A stretch of DNA of 64,000 nt from Streptomyces sp. NBC_01439. Its GTDB lineage: Bacteria; Actinomycetota; Actinomycetes; Streptomycetales; Streptomycetaceae. Under the pieces are notes generated by a model that saw nothing but the letters and a program-made list of their open reading frames with translations, was not told where the DNA came from and searched no databases. This document shows, piece by piece, positions 8,550 through 17,566 of this stretch; positions within the stretch are counted from its first letter, which is position 1; every line of letters starts with the position of its first letter. The translations under genes were made by a program, and so were the position numbers. The stretch is from NCBI RefSeq assembly GCF_036227605.1, contig NZ_CP109487.1:6323501-6387500 (forward strand), written 5' to 3'.

Positions 8550-8909
8550 ATGGCCGGGGAACCGCAGGCCGACTGCCTGTTCTGCAAGATCGTCGCGGGG
8601 CAGATCCCCGCGACCGTGGTACGGGAGACCGAGACCACGGTCGCCTTCCGGGACATCAACCCGCAGGCGCCCACGCACGTGCTCGTCATCCCCAAGGTGC
8701 ACTACGCCGATGCGGCCTCCCTCGTGGCGGCCGAGCCGGGCGTCGCCGCCGACATACTGCGCGAGGCCGGCCAGGTCGCCCTCGACGAGAAGATCGTCGA
8801 ACACGGCTACCGGGTCGTGTTCAACACCGGCTCCGGCGCCGGGCAGACCGTCTTCCACGCCCACGCGCACGTCCTCGGCGGCCGCGGCCTCCAGTGGCCC
8901 CCCGGATAG
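8550..8909 (+). CDS. HIT family (histidine triad) nucleotide-binding protein
   Basis: This 119-residue HINT-type protein has CLFCKIVAGQIPA at the N-terminus (the two Cys usually bind zinc) and the catalytic histidine triad FHAHAHVLGG at the C-terminus. HINT proteins hydrolyse purine nucleotide phosphoramidates such as AMP-lysine. ATG 8550 is preceded by a GGGAGGCG ribosome site and by a TACGAT -10-like box at 8510-8515. The rnz gene follows after 3 bases. Confidence 0.93.
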   Translation: MAGEPQADCLFCKIVAGQIPATVVRETETTVAFRDINPQAPTHVLVIPKVHYADAASLVAAEPGVAADILREAGQVALDEKIVEHGYRVVFNTGSGAGQTVFHAHAHVLGGRGLQWPPG

Positions 8910-8912
8910 CAC

Positions 8913-9818
8913 GTGTCCGTACGAGAGTTCGTGGTGCTGGGCACGGCCAGCCAGGTGCCCACCCGCCACCGCAACCACAACGGCTACCTGCTGCGCTGGG
9001 ACGGCGAGGGCATCCTCTTCGACCCGGGCGAGGGAACCCAGCGCCAGATGCTGCGCGCCGGGGTGGCCGCGCACGACATCAACCGGATCTGCATCACCCA
9101 CTTCCACGGTGACCACAGCCTCGGCCTCGCCGGGGTGATCCAGCGGATCAACCTCGACCAGGTCCCGCACCCCGTCACCGCGCACTACCCGGCCTCGGGG
9201 CAGAAGTTCTTCGACCGGCTGCGGTACGCCACCGCCTACCGGGAGACCGTCCCGCTCCGCGAGGAGCCGGTGGCGGCGGACGGCGTGCTCGCGCAGGGGT
9301 CCTCGTACGTCCTGGAGGCCCGACTGCTCTCGCACCCGGTCGAGTCCTTCGGCTACCGGATCACCGAGCCCGACGGGCGACGCATGGTGCCCGAGCTGCT
9401 CGCGCGCCACGGGATCATGGGGCCGGACGTGGGCCGGATCCAGCGCGAGGGGCGGCTCGGCGAGGTCACCCTGGACGAGGTCAGCGAACCCCGGCCCGGG
9501 CAGCGGTTCGCGTTCGTCATGGACACCCGGCTCTGCCCGGGCGTGGACGCGCTGGCCGAGGGCTGCGACATGCTGGTGATCGAGTCGACCTTCCTCGACG
9601 AGGACGAACGGCTGGCCACCGACCACGGGCACCTGACCGCCGGCCAGGCGGCGCGGGTGGCGCGGGACGCCGGCGTGCGGCACCTGGTGCTGACGCACTT
9701 CTCGCAGCGCTACACCGACCCGGCCGAGTTCGAGCGCCAGGCCCGCGCGGCCGGCTTCGAGGGCGAGCTCACCGTGGCCGCGGACCTGGTGCGGGTGCCC
9801 CTGCCCAAGCGGGGCTGA
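8913..9818 (+). CDS. rnz: Ribonuclease Z (tRNA 3'-processing)
   Basis: This 301-residue metallo-beta-lactamase-fold nuclease removes 3' trailers from tRNA precursors. The zinc motif is [11 protein letters not shown] at about residue 65. The exosite-type region and the late [11 protein letters not shown] segment are those of RNase Z (ElaC). The GTG start lies 3 bases after the HIT stop. The length fits the short bacterial form. A long GC hairpin follows at 9831-9873. Confidence 0.94.
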   Translation: MSVREFVVLGTASQVPTRHRNHNGYLLRWDGEGILFDPGEGTQRQMLRAGVAAHDINRICITHFHGDHSLGLAGVIQRINLDQVPHPVTAHYPASGQKFFDRLRYATAYRETVPLREEPVAADGVLAQGSSYVLEARLLSHPVESFGYRITEPDGRRMVPELLARHGIMGPDVGRIQREGRLGEVTLDEVSEPRPGQRFAFVMDTRLCPGVDALAEGCDMLVIESTFLDEDERLATDHGHLTAGQAARVARDAGVRHLVLTHFSQRYTDPAEFERQARAAGFEGELTVAADLVRVPLPKRG

Positions 9819-9830
9819 CCGCGGGCCCGG

Positions 9831-9873
9831 GCACGCACCCCGGCCCGGCCGCGCCGGCCGGCCCGGGGCGTGC
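9831..9873 (+). terminator. Terminator after rnz
   Basis: An inverted repeat of nearly 20 bp starts GCACGC and ends GCGTGC, with one unpaired A. It begins 13 bases after the stop and probably ends the operon that starts at the nitronate monooxygenase gene. Confidence 0.7.
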
Positions 9874-10031
9874 TCGCCGAGCGGCCCGAGCGGCCCGAGC
9901 GACCGGGGGCCTTCCATGGGTGATCTGCGCCACACTGGGTTTTGGTCCTGTCCGGGGTGGGCAGGGCTGGCAGCTTTCCATGGGAAGCGTCATGCAGGAA
10001 CGGGCCTTCGAGGAACAACGGGGAGATCGCC

Positions 10032-11126
10032 GTGACCGGTCGGGACTACGAAATCCGCGCAGCAGCAGTGGACCCGCTCGGTCCGCTACGTGACCCCCGG
10101 GAACCCGGCTGTGACGTCTTCCTGACCGGAACGGTCTTCCTCGACATCATCTTCACCGGCCTCGACTCGGCCCCCGTGCGCGGTACGGAGTCCTGGGCGC
10201 GCGGCATGGGCTCCAGCCCCGGCGGCGTCGCCAACATGGCCACCGCCCTGGCCCGGCTCGGCCTGCGCACCTCGCTGGCGGCCGCATTCGGGGACGACCA
10301 CTACGGCGAGTACTGCTGGGACGCCCTCGAACAGGGCGAGGGAATCGATCTGTCCATGTCGCACACCATCCCCGGCTGGCACAGCCCCGTCACCGTTTCG
10401 ATGGCCTACGAGGGTGAGCGCACGATGGTCTCGCACGGCCACGAGGCTCCGCCGCCGGCCGGCCCCGGGCCCTTCCCGCAGTGCCCGCCACGGGCCCGCG
10501 CGGCCGTGGCGGCCCTGGGACCCGGCCGCGGCGAGGAGTGGATCGGCGAGGCCGCCCGGCGCGGCTCGCGGATCTTCGCGGACGTGGGATGGGACGAGAG
10601 CGGCCGGTGGGACCTGGGCGCCCTGGCCGACCTGGAGCACTGCGAGGCCTTCCTGCCGAACGCGGGCGAGGCGATGCGCTACACGCGGACCGACTGTCCG
10701 AGAGCCGCGGCCCGGGCGCTGGCGGAGAAGGTGCCGATCGCGGTGGTGACCATGGGCGCGGAGGGCTCGTACGCGGTGGACGGGCGCACCGGGGAGACCG
10801 CGCACGTCCCCGGGATCACGGTGGACGAGCTGGACCCGACGGGGGCGGGAGACGTCTACGTGGCGGGCTTCGTGACCGGCACCCTGGCGGGCTGGCCGCT
10901 CGCGGACCGCCTCGCCTTCGCCGGGCTGACGGCGGCCCTGTCGGTGCAGGAGTTCGGCGGCTCCCTGTCGGCCCCCGGCTGGCCGGAGGTGGCCCACTGG
11001 TGGCGGGACGCCCCGCAGGAGCTGCGCGGCCGGTACGGCTTCCTGGACGATCTGGTCCCGCCGGGCGGGACTCCGGCGGCCCGGCGCAGGGCGGTACCGA
11101 CGATCGGCTTCCGGCACTCGCTCTAG
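10032..11126 (+). CDS. PfkB-family carbohydrate kinase
   Basis: This 364-residue ribokinase-fold kinase has an N-terminal sugar-site segment SSPGGVANMATALARLG and the C-terminal anion-hole and catalytic segment DPTGAGDVYVAGF, with the catalytic Asp. The phosphate acceptor is unknown. The central region between about residues 135 and 170 is rich in Pro and Gly and could be an insertion relative to ribokinase. GTG 10032 has the ribosome site GGGGAGA seven bases upstream. It stands alone between rnz and phoH. Confidence 0.85.
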   Translation: MTGRDYEIRAAAVDPLGPLRDPREPGCDVFLTGTVFLDIIFTGLDSAPVRGTESWARGMGSSPGGVANMATALARLGLRTSLAAAFGDDHYGEYCWDALEQGEGIDLSMSHTIPGWHSPVTVSMAYEGERTMVSHGHEAPPPAGPGPFPQCPPRARAAVAALGPGRGEEWIGEAARRGSRIFADVGWDESGRWDLGALADLEHCEAFLPNAGEAMRYTRTDCPRAAARALAEKVPIAVVTMGAEGSYAVDGRTGETAHVPGITVDELDPTGAGDVYVAGFVTGTLAGWPLADRLAFAGLTAALSVQEFGGSLSAPGWPEVAHWWRDAPQELRGRYGFLDDLVPPGGTPAARRRAVPTIGFRHSL

Positions 11127-11250
11127 CGGTGCGACCGGGCGGTAAAACCTCTCGGGGAAGCCGCGGCGGAGACGTACGCTTGGTACTCCGGAGGTCGTCG
11201 ATCGGCGCGGCCCCTCAGCGGGAGGTATGCGCAGGCCACAGTGCCGGCCC

Positions 11251-13365
11251 ATGACTCAGACACCGACAGCCCACATCCCCGCGCCGGGGCAGGCGCGAGC
11301 CCACTTCACCGTTCCGGCCACGCACCCGATGGTGACCGTGCTCGGCTCGGGTGACGCCCTGTTGCGCGTGATCGAGAAGGCCTTCCCGAAGGCCGACATC
11401 CATGTTCGGGGCAATCAGGTCAGCGCGATCGGTGCAGCGGCGGAAGTCGCGCTGATCCAGCGACTTTTCGACGAGATGATGCTGGTGCTCCGCACCGGGC
11501 AGCCGATGACGGAGGACGCAGTGGAACGCTCGATCGCCATGCTCAAGGCGAGCGGCAACGGCAATGGCGACGGGCCGGCCGAGACGCCCGCGGAAGTGCT
11601 CACCCAGAACATCCTCTCCAGCCGCGGCCGCACCATCCGACCCAAGACCCTCAACCAGAAGCGGTACGTCGACGCGATCGACAAGAACACGATCGTCTTC
11701 GGCATCGGCCCCGCCGGTACCGGCAAGACCTACCTCGCCATGGCCAAGGCCGTGCAGGCCCTGCAGTCCAAGCAGGTCAGCCGGATCATCCTGACCCGAC
11801 CCGCCGTCGAGGCGGGGGAGCGGCTCGGCTTCCTGCCGGGCACCCTCTTCGACAAGATCGACCCCTACCTGCGCCCGCTCTACGACGCGCTGCACGACAT
11901 GATCGACCCCGACTCGATCCCGCGGCTGATGGCGGCGGGCACGATCGAGGTGGCGCCCCTGGCGTACATGAGGGGGCGTGCGATGCCCGTCTTCACGAAG
12001 GTGCTGACGCCGGACGGCTGGCGCCCCATCGGCGATCTCCAGGTGGGCGACCTCGTCGTCGGGTCGAACGGTGAGCCGACCCCGGTCCTCGGCGTGTACC
12101 CGCAGGGCGAGAAGGACATCTACCGCCTCACTGCCCAGGACGGCTCCTGGACCCTTTGCTGCGATGAGCACCTGTGGACCGTCAGGACGCGCGACGACAA
12201 GCGCCGTGACAAGCCGTGGCGGGTCATGGAGACCAAGGAGATGATCGGCAACCTCCGTGCGGGGCACGCCCGCCGATACGAACTGCCGATGCTCACCGCT
12301 CCCGTGGCCTTCCCCGAGCGCGAGATCCCCATGGACCCGTACGCGCTCGGTCTGCTGCTCGGCGACGGCTGCCTCACCGGCTCCACCACACCGTCCTTCT
12401 CCACGGTGGACGAGGAGCTCGTCCGCGCCCTGGAGGCAGCGCTTCCCGGAGTGGCCGTACGCCACAAGGGCGGCCCCGACTACGTCCTGAATAGGGTGAA
12501 GTCGCCCGGTGACATGATCACTCTGGAAAACCCGGTCACTCGGGTGATGCGCGAACTGGATCTGCTCGGCAGCCGTTCGCACTCCAAGTTCGTGCCGGAC
12601 GACTACCTGTTCAACACGGCGGAGGTCCGCCTCGCGGTACTCCAGGGCCTGCTCGACTCCGACGGCGGACCGGTCACCCAGCGGGACCGTACCTGCCGGG
12701 TCCAGTACTCCACTGCCTCGATCGTCCTGCGGGACGACGTGATCGCACTCGTCCAGTCGCTCGGCGGCGTGGCCTACACCCGACGACGCAGGGCGGCGGA
12801 CCGGCTGCAGGGCACTGCCATTGGCGCGCACCGGCACGACGCGCACGTCGTCGACATCCGACTCCCCGAGGACATCGAGCCCTTCCGCCTTGCCCGCAAG
12901 CGGGACGCGTACCATGCGGCCGGCGGCGGTGGGCGTCCGATGCGCTTCATCGACTCCATCGAGCCCGCGGGACGGGAGGAGGCGGTGTGCATCCAGGTAG
13001 CCGCCGAGGACTCGCTGTACGTGACGCAGGACTACCTGCTGACGCACAACACGCTCAACGAGGCGTTCGTCGTCCTCGACGAGGCGCAGAACACCACCGC
13101 CGAGCAGATGAAGATGTTCCTGACCCGGCTCGGTTTCGACTCGAAGATCGTCGTCACCGGTGACATCACCCAGATCGACCTGCCGGGCGGCGCCAAGAGC
13201 GGTCTGCGGGAGGTCCAGAAGATCCTGGAAGGGGTGCCCGACATCCACTTCTCGCGGCTCACGTCCGAGGATGTCGTCCGGCACAAGCTGGTCGGCCGTA
13301 TCGTCGACGCGTACGAGAAGTACGACGACGGCCAGCCGGCCTCCAACGGCCACCAGCGGAAGTAG
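11251..13365 (+). CDS. phoH: PhoH family P-loop ATPase interrupted by an intein
   Basis: The 704-residue precursor should splice to a PhoH protein of about 347 residues. The host part has Walker A GPAGTGKT at residues 153-160 and, after the intein, Walker B VVLDEAQN. The intein (11980-13050) sits between them, right after the conserved MRGR and before TLNEAF. PhoH/YbeZ proteins are ATPases that work with YbeY in RNA metabolism, and ybeY follows 13 bases downstream. Start ATG 11251 matches the usual MTQTP family start. The ATG at 11227 lies too close to GGAGG at 11221-11225. The host frame is continuous on both sides, so the gene should be functional if splicing works. Confidence 0.93.
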   Translation: MTQTPTAHIPAPGQARAHFTVPATHPMVTVLGSGDALLRVIEKAFPKADIHVRGNQVSAIGAAAEVALIQRLFDEMMLVLRTGQPMTEDAVERSIAMLKASGNGNGDGPAETPAEVLTQNILSSRGRTIRPKTLNQKRYVDAIDKNTIVFGIGPAGTGKTYLAMAKAVQALQSKQVSRIILTRPAVEAGERLGFLPGTLFDKIDPYLRPLYDALHDMIDPDSIPRLMAAGTIEVAPLAYMRGRAMPVFTKVLTPDGWRPIGDLQVGDLVVGSNGEPTPVLGVYPQGEKDIYRLTAQDGSWTLCCDEHLWTVRTRDDKRRDKPWRVMETKEMIGNLRAGHARRYELPMLTAPVAFPEREIPMDPYALGLLLGDGCLTGSTTPSFSTVDEELVRALEAALPGVAVRHKGGPDYVLNRVKSPGDMITLENPVTRVMRELDLLGSRSHSKFVPDDYLFNTAEVRLAVLQGLLDSDGGPVTQRDRTCRVQYSTASIVLRDDVIALVQSLGGVAYTRRRRAADRLQGTAIGAHRHDAHVVDIRLPEDIEPFRLARKRDAYHAAGGGGRPMRFIDSIEPAGREEAVCIQVAAEDSLYVTQDYLLTHNTLNEAFVVLDEAQNTTAEQMKMFLTRLGFDSKIVVTGDITQIDLPGGAKSGLREVQKILEGVPDIHFSRLTSEDVVRHKLVGRIVDAYEKYDDGQPASNGHQRK
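11980..13050 (+). mobile_element. In-frame class 3-type intein with LAGLIDADG homing endonuclease domain
   Basis: This is a 357-residue intervening protein inside phoH. Residue 1 is Ala, which cannot be the usual splicing nucleophile. Block B ends in HLW (His64, Trp66), block F has Cys337 in AVCIQV, and the C-terminus is Thr355-His356-Asn357 followed by +1 Thr. The Trp, block F Cys and Thr before HN make up the WCT signature that defines class 3 inteins. Two LAGLIDADG motifs are present: LGLLLGDGC (residues 123-131) and [10 protein letters not shown] (221-230), each with its acidic residue. Base composition is close to the host gene. Confidence 0.92.
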
Positions 13366-13378
13366 AACCCAGCGCACC

Positions 13379-13876
13379 ATGTCGATCGACGTCAACAACG
13401 AGTCCGGAACCGAGGTCGACGAGCAGGCGATCCTCGACATCGCCCGCTACGCGCTCACCCGGATGCGGATCCACCCGCTCTCCGAGCTCTCCGTCATCGT
13501 CATCGACGAGGACGCCATGGAGCAGCTCCACATCCAGTGGATGGATCTGCCCGGTCCGACCGACGTCATGTCCTTCCCGATGGACGAGCTCCGTCCGCCG
13601 ACCAAGGACGACGAGGAACCCCCGCAGGGGCTCCTCGGTGACATCGTGCTCTGCCCCGAGGTCGCCAAGCGGCAGGGCGAGGAAGCCCCGACGCAGCACT
13701 CCATGGACGAGGAGCTCCAGCTCCTGACCGTCCACGGAGTGCTGCACCTGCTCGGCTACGACCACGAGGAGCCGGACGAGAAGGCCGAGATGTTCGGCCT
13801 CCAGGCAGCGATCGTCGACGGCTGGCGCGGCGAGCGCGGCATCACCGGTCCGTCCCCGGCTCCGACCGTCTCGTGA
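13379..13876 (+). CDS. ybeY: rRNA maturation endoribonuclease YbeY
   Basis: This 165-residue zinc-dependent RNase is involved in 16S rRNA 3'-end maturation and ribosome quality control. The metal-binding motif [11 protein letters not shown] (HxxxHxxxxxH) is complete at about residues 119-130. The substrate-channel segment [10 protein letters not shown] is present. It lies 13 bases after phoH and overlaps the next gene by four bases (GTGA). This gives the conserved phoH-ybeY-hemolysin order. Confidence 0.95.
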   Translation: MSIDVNNESGTEVDEQAILDIARYALTRMRIHPLSELSVIVIDEDAMEQLHIQWMDLPGPTDVMSFPMDELRPPTKDDEEPPQGLLGDIVLCPEVAKRQGEEAPTQHSMDEELQLLTVHGVLHLLGYDHEEPDEKAEMFGLQAAIVDGWRGERGITGPSPAPTVS

Positions 13877-15177
13877 ACGCCCCCCAGCTGATCACCGGGG
13901 CGGTGCTGCTGGTGGTGGTGGCCTGGTTCGCGGCCTGCGCCGAGTCCGGCATCGCCCGCATCTCCAGCTTCCGGGCCGAGCAGGCCGTACGGGAGGGCCG
14001 GCGCGGGAGCGAGAAGCTCGCCCAGGTCGCCGGCGACCCCACCCGCTACCTCAACGTGGCCCTGCTCGTCCGGGTCACGTGCGAGATGGCGGCCGGGGTG
14101 CTCGTCACCTACGTCTGCCTCGACGAGTTCGGCGAGAACTGGACCGCGCTGCTCGTGGCCATCGCCGTCATGGTGCTCGTCTCCTTCGTCGCCGTGGGCG
14201 TTTCCCCGCGCACGATCGGCCGCCAGCACCCGCTGAACACGGCGACCGCGGCCGCGTACGTCCTCGTGCCGCTGGCCCGGATCATGGGGCCGATCCCGCA
14301 GCTGCTGATCCTCATCGGCAACGCGCTCACGCCCGGGAAGGGCTTCCGCAAGGGGCCCTTCGCCTCCGAGGCCGAGCTGCGCGCGATGGTGGACCTCGCG
14401 GAGAAGGAATCGCTGATCGAGGACGACGAGCGCCGCATGGTGCACCAGGTCTTCGAGCTCGGCGACACGCTGGTGCGCGAGGTGATGGTGCCGCGCACCG
14501 ACCTCGTCTGCATCGAGCGGTACAAGACGGTCCGTCAGGCGACCACGCTCGCGCTGCGGTCCGGTTTCTCCCGCATCCCGGTGACCGGGGAGAACGAGGA
14601 CGACATAGTCGGGATCGTCTACCTGAAGGACCTCGTCCGCAAGACGCACATCAGCCGGGAGGCCGAGGCCGACCTGGTATCGACCGCGATGCGGGCGGCC
14701 GTCTTCGTACCGGACACCAAGAACGCGGGCGATCTGCTGCGCGAGATGCAGCAGGTGCGCAACCACGTGGCCGTCGTCATCGACGAGTACGGCGGCACGG
14801 CCGGCATCGTCACCATCGAGGACATCCTCGAAGAGATCGTCGGAGAGATCACCGACGAGTACGACCGGGAGCTCCCGCCGGTCGAGGACCTCGGCGAGGA
14901 CCGCTACCGGGTCACCGCGCGCCTGGACATCACCGACCTCGGTGAGCTGTTCAAGGTCGAGGCCTTCGACGACGAGGACGTGGAGACGGTCGGCGGACTG
15001 CTGGCGAAGGCGCTCGGGCGGGTGCCGATCGCGGGCGCCTCCTCGGTGGTGGAACTGCCCGACGGGCGTCCGCTGCGGCTGACCGCCGAATCCCCGGCGG
15101 GCCGGCGGAACAAGATCGTGACGGTCCTGGTCGAACCGGTGGCCGCGGCGGAGTCCGCGGGGGAGGAGGGGGAATGA
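13873..15177 (+). CDS. CNNM/CorC-type membrane protein with CBS domains (hemolysin family)
   Basis: This 434-residue protein starts with a DUF21-type membrane region of about three to four helices (residues 5-150). A CBS pair follows, seen in [20 protein letters not shown] and [19 protein letters not shown]. The C-terminal CorC/HlyC domain comes last. Such proteins are linked to magnesium or cobalt transport. The name hemolysin is historical. The GTG start overlaps the ybeY stop, and the last codons overlap the next gene by four bases. Confidence 0.9.
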   Translation: MNAPQLITGAVLLVVVAWFAACAESGIARISSFRAEQAVREGRRGSEKLAQVAGDPTRYLNVALLVRVTCEMAAGVLVTYVCLDEFGENWTALLVAIAVMVLVSFVAVGVSPRTIGRQHPLNTATAAAYVLVPLARIMGPIPQLLILIGNALTPGKGFRKGPFASEAELRAMVDLAEKESLIEDDERRMVHQVFELGDTLVREVMVPRTDLVCIERYKTVRQATTLALRSGFSRIPVTGENEDDIVGIVYLKDLVRKTHISREAEADLVSTAMRAAVFVPDTKNAGDLLREMQQVRNHVAVVIDEYGGTAGIVTIEDILEEIVGEITDEYDRELPPVEDLGEDRYRVTARLDITDLGELFKVEAFDDEDVETVGGLLAKALGRVPIAGASSVVELPDGRPLRLTAESPAGRRNKIVTVLVEPVAAAESAGEEGE

Positions 15178-15536
15178 CCCCGGAGCAACTGCGCGCGTTC
15201 TGCCTGGGCTTCAACGCGGCGGTGGAGGAGTTCCCCTTCACCCCGGAGACCTCGGTGTTCAAGGTGCTGGGCAAGGTGTTCGCGCTGTCGGCGCTGGACG
15301 CGGCGCCGCTCAAGGTCAACCTCAAGTGCGATCCGGAGCTGGCGGTGCGGCTGCGCGAGGAGCACGAGGCGATCGTGCCGGGCTACCACATGAACAAGCG
15401 GCACTGGAACACGGTGACCGTGGGCGGGCCGGGCGGCCTGCCGGAGCGGCTGGTGCGGGAGTTGGTGGAGGACTCGTACGACCTGGTGGTCGCGGGTCTG
15501 CCGAGGGCGGAGCGGCTGCGGCTGGACCGGCCGTAG
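15174..15536 (+). CDS. MmcQ/YjbR family protein
   Basis: This 120-residue protein of the MmcQ/YjbR (DUF419) fold shows the family patterns VEEFPF, VFKVLGKVFAL, LKCDPELAVRLREEH and the terminal GYHMNKRHWNTV. The structure class resembles DNA-binding CyaY-like folds, but the function is unknown. It is translationally coupled to the hemolysin-family gene by an ATGA overlap. Confidence 0.88.
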   Translation: MTPEQLRAFCLGFNAAVEEFPFTPETSVFKVLGKVFALSALDAAPLKVNLKCDPELAVRLREEHEAIVPGYHMNKRHWNTVTVGGPGGLPERLVRELVEDSYDLVVAGLPRAERLRLDRP

Positions 15537-15591
15537 CGCTGGCCCCCGCCCCGGCGGCGGGGTGGTCGTGCGGGGGCGCGGGGCGCCTCCC

Positions 15592-15597
15592 TATGCT
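15592..15597 (+). promoter_or_regulatory. Leaderless-type -10 box of the CDA-like gene
   Basis: TATGCT lies 7 bases before ATG 15605, so this gene probably has its own transcript. Confidence 0.5.
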
Positions 15598-15604
15598 TTC
15601 GCCC

Positions 15605-15961
15605 ATGACCGACAGCACCGGGATCGACCCCGAGGACAGCAAGATCATCACGCTGGCGCGCAGCGCCCGGGCCCGCAACGCGGTGCCCGAGGGGGCGGCG
15701 GTGCGGGACGAGACGGGCCGCACGTACGTCGCCGGGACGGTGGAGCTCGACTCCCTCAAGCTGAGCGCACTGCAGACCGCGGTCGCGATGGCGGTGGCGA
15801 GCGGTGCGCGGTCCCTGGAGGCCGCGGCCGTCGTCAGCACGGCCGACACTCCGGCCGAGGCCGACCGCGCGGCCGTCCGCGACCTCGGCGGCCCGGACAC
15901 CCCGGTCCTGCTGGCGGCCCCGGACGGCACCCTGAAGTCCACCACCCCGGCCGGCCCCTAG
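15605..15961 (+). CDS. Cytidine-deaminase-like protein lacking the zinc site
   Basis: This 118-residue protein aligns by pattern with the cytidine deaminase core (AAVRDETGRTYVAGTVE, then an alpha helix). Where an active deaminase has Cys-Ala-Glu it reads SALQTAVA, and the later PCxxC motif is absent; the protein contains no cysteine. It is therefore unlikely to deaminate cytidine. Related short proteins are usually annotated cytidine deaminase in Streptomyces near era, so the name is probably misleading. It is convergent with the MFS gene. Confidence 0.75.
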   Translation: MTDSTGIDPEDSKIITLARSARARNAVPEGAAVRDETGRTYVAGTVELDSLKLSALQTAVAMAVASGARSLEAAAVVSTADTPAEADRAAVRDLGGPDTPVLLAAPDGTLKSTTPAGP

Positions 15962-16045
15962 CCTCCCGGCGGGGCGGCCGACGAACCCTCCGCACCCCTG
16001 CCGGCCCATCCCGGCCGCCGGGCCGTTCGCCCCTGGCCGGGCATC

Positions 16046-16119
16046 TCCAGCCCCGCCGGCGTTTGAGCAGGGTGGGCACCTCCCAGCGGTAGCTGGGGGA
16101 GGGTCCGGGCGGAGCCCGG
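16046..16119 (-). repeat. Dispersed repeat copy B (module 1 split by module 2)
   Basis: Read on the minus strand, CTCAAACGCCGGCGGGGCTG (complement of 16047-16066) is module 1. Module 2 (16077-16101, containing CAGCTACCGCTGGG on the minus strand) separates it from the GGCTCCGCC-like part at 16102-16119. Copy A lies in the opposite orientation 20 bases away. Confidence 0.7.
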
Positions 16120-16138
16120 TGCCCGGCGGGGCCGGGTT

Positions 16139-16187
16139 TCCTGGGGCTCCGCCCAGACCCCGCGCCTCAAACGCCGGCGGGGCTGGA
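16139..16187 (+). repeat. Dispersed repeat copy A (uninterrupted module 1)
   Basis: It contains GGGGCTCCGCCCAGACCCC followed by CGCGCCTCAAACGCCGGCGG and GGCTGGA. On the minus strand it supplies the last codons (Ser-Pro-Ala-Gly-Val) and the stop of the MFS gene. Confidence 0.8.
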
Positions 16188-17495
16188 TTCGGCGGGGGCC
16201 GTCGGGGGCCTGCGGCGGAGGGTCATCGACATCAGGGCGGCCATCGCGCACAGCGCGCCCGAGGCGTACCAGACGGTGTCGTACGAGCCGGTGAGGTCGC
16301 GGGTCAGGCCGCCCAGGAAGGCCACCGCGGCCGCGCCGATCTGGTGCGAGGCCAGGACCCAGCCGAAGACGATCGCGCCGTCGTCCCCGTAGTGCTCGCG
16401 GCACAGGGCGATCGTGGGCGGAACGGTCGCGACCCAGTCCAGGCCGTAGAAGACGATGAAGAACAGCAGCGGCGGCCGCACCGACGGTGCCAGCAGCATC
16501 GGCAGGAAGAGCAGCGAGATCCCGCGCAGGGCGTAGTAGACGGCCAGCAGCCGCCGCGAGTCGAAGCGGTCCGTGAACCAACCCGAGGCCACCGTGCCGA
16601 TCACGTCGAACACGCCGACCACCGCCAGCAGCCCCGCCGCAGCCGTCACCGGCATGCCGTGGTCGTGGGCGGCGGGCACGAAGTGGGTCTTGACCAGGCC
16701 GTTGGTCGAGGCCCCGCAGATCGCGAAGGTGCCCGCCAGTAGCCAGAACGGGCCGGTGCGGGCCGCGTCGAAGAGCACCCGCAGCGCGCGCCGGGCAGCT
16801 CCCGGGACCGGTGCCGGCTTCTGCACGTACGTGCCGCCGTACGGCGCGAGTCCCACGTCCGCCGGGTGGTCGCGCATCAGCAGCCACGCGAAGGGGGCGA
16901 CGGCCAGGGCTGCCAGGGAGACCGTCACCGTCGCCGGGCGCCAGCCGTGCTGGTCGACCAGCCAGGCCAGCAGCGGCAGGAAGACCAGCTGGCCGGAGGC
17001 CCCGGCCGCGGTCAGGATGCCGGTGACCAGGCCGCGCCGGGCGGTGAACCAGCGGCCCGTCACCGTCGCCGCGAAGGCCAGGGCCATGGAGCCGCTGCCC
17101 AACCCCACGAGGACGCCCCAGAACAGCACGAGCTGCCAGGGCTCGGTCATCCACACCGTGGCCAGCGAGCCCGAGGCGATGACGAGCAGGGCCAGGGCCA
17201 CGACCCGCCGGATGCCGAAACGGTCCATCAGGGCCGCGGCGAAGGGGGCGGTGAGCCCGTACAGCGCGAGGTTGACGGAGACGGCGAGGCCGATGGTCCC
17301 GCGCGACCAGTCGAACTCGGCGTGCAGCGGCTCGATGAGCAGTCCGGGCAGGGAGGCGAAGCCGGCCGCGCCGATGATCGTCACGAAGGCGACGGCGGCG
17401 ACGAACCAGGCGCGGTGGACGCGGGCGGGCCGCTGCGGGGAGCGGCGGTCCGCGGGGGCGGGGGCGGAGGCGGGGGCGGGGGCTGTCTGGGGCAC
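16167..17495 (-). CDS. MFS transporter
   Basis: This 442-residue protein has about twelve hydrophobic segments. The loop motif DRFGIRRV occurs between helices 2 and 3. The pattern resembles monocarboxylate/oxalate-formate type MFS carriers, but the substrate is unknown. The GTG start at 17495 has AATGCT six bases upstream. The final codons and the TGA stop lie within a dispersed intergenic repeat, so the native C-terminus may have been replaced. It is divergent from the GlxA-type regulator 71 bases away, which may control it. Confidence 0.85.
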   Translation of the reverse strand: MPQTAPAPASAPAPADRRSPQRPARVHRAWFVAAVAFVTIIGAAGFASLPGLLIEPLHAEFDWSRGTIGLAVSVNLALYGLTAPFAAALMDRFGIRRVVALALLVIASGSLATVWMTEPWQLVLFWGVLVGLGSGSMALAFAATVTGRWFTARRGLVTGILTAAGASGQLVFLPLLAWLVDQHGWRPATVTVSLAALAVAPFAWLLMRDHPADVGLAPYGGTYVQKPAPVPGAARRALRVLFDAARTGPFWLLAGTFAICGASTNGLVKTHFVPAAHDHGMPVTAAAGLLAVVGVFDVIGTVASGWFTDRFDSRRLLAVYYALRGISLLFLPMLLAPSVRPPLLFFIVFYGLDWVATVPPTIALCREHYGDDGAIVFGWVLASHQIGAAAVAFLGGLTRDLTGSYDTVWYASGALCAMAALMSMTLRRRPPTAPAESSPAGV

Positions 17496-17554
17496 GTCGA
17501 CAGCATTCGGCCATCTGGGGATCGCCTGAAAGTGGCTTGACTGTCATGCTTCGC

Positions 17555-17560
17555 TACGAT
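17555..17560 (+). promoter_or_regulatory. Leaderless-type -10 box of the GlxA-type regulator
   Basis: TACGAT lies 6 bases before ATG 17567 and decides between several in-frame starts (17546, 17567, 17600). Confidence 0.5.
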
Positions 17561-17566
17561 CGGGCC

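Noticed and set aside
11980..13050. A prophage or transposon at phoH
   Set aside because: The insert is wholly within one open frame with splicing and homing motifs. No integrase, capsid or inverted ends are seen.
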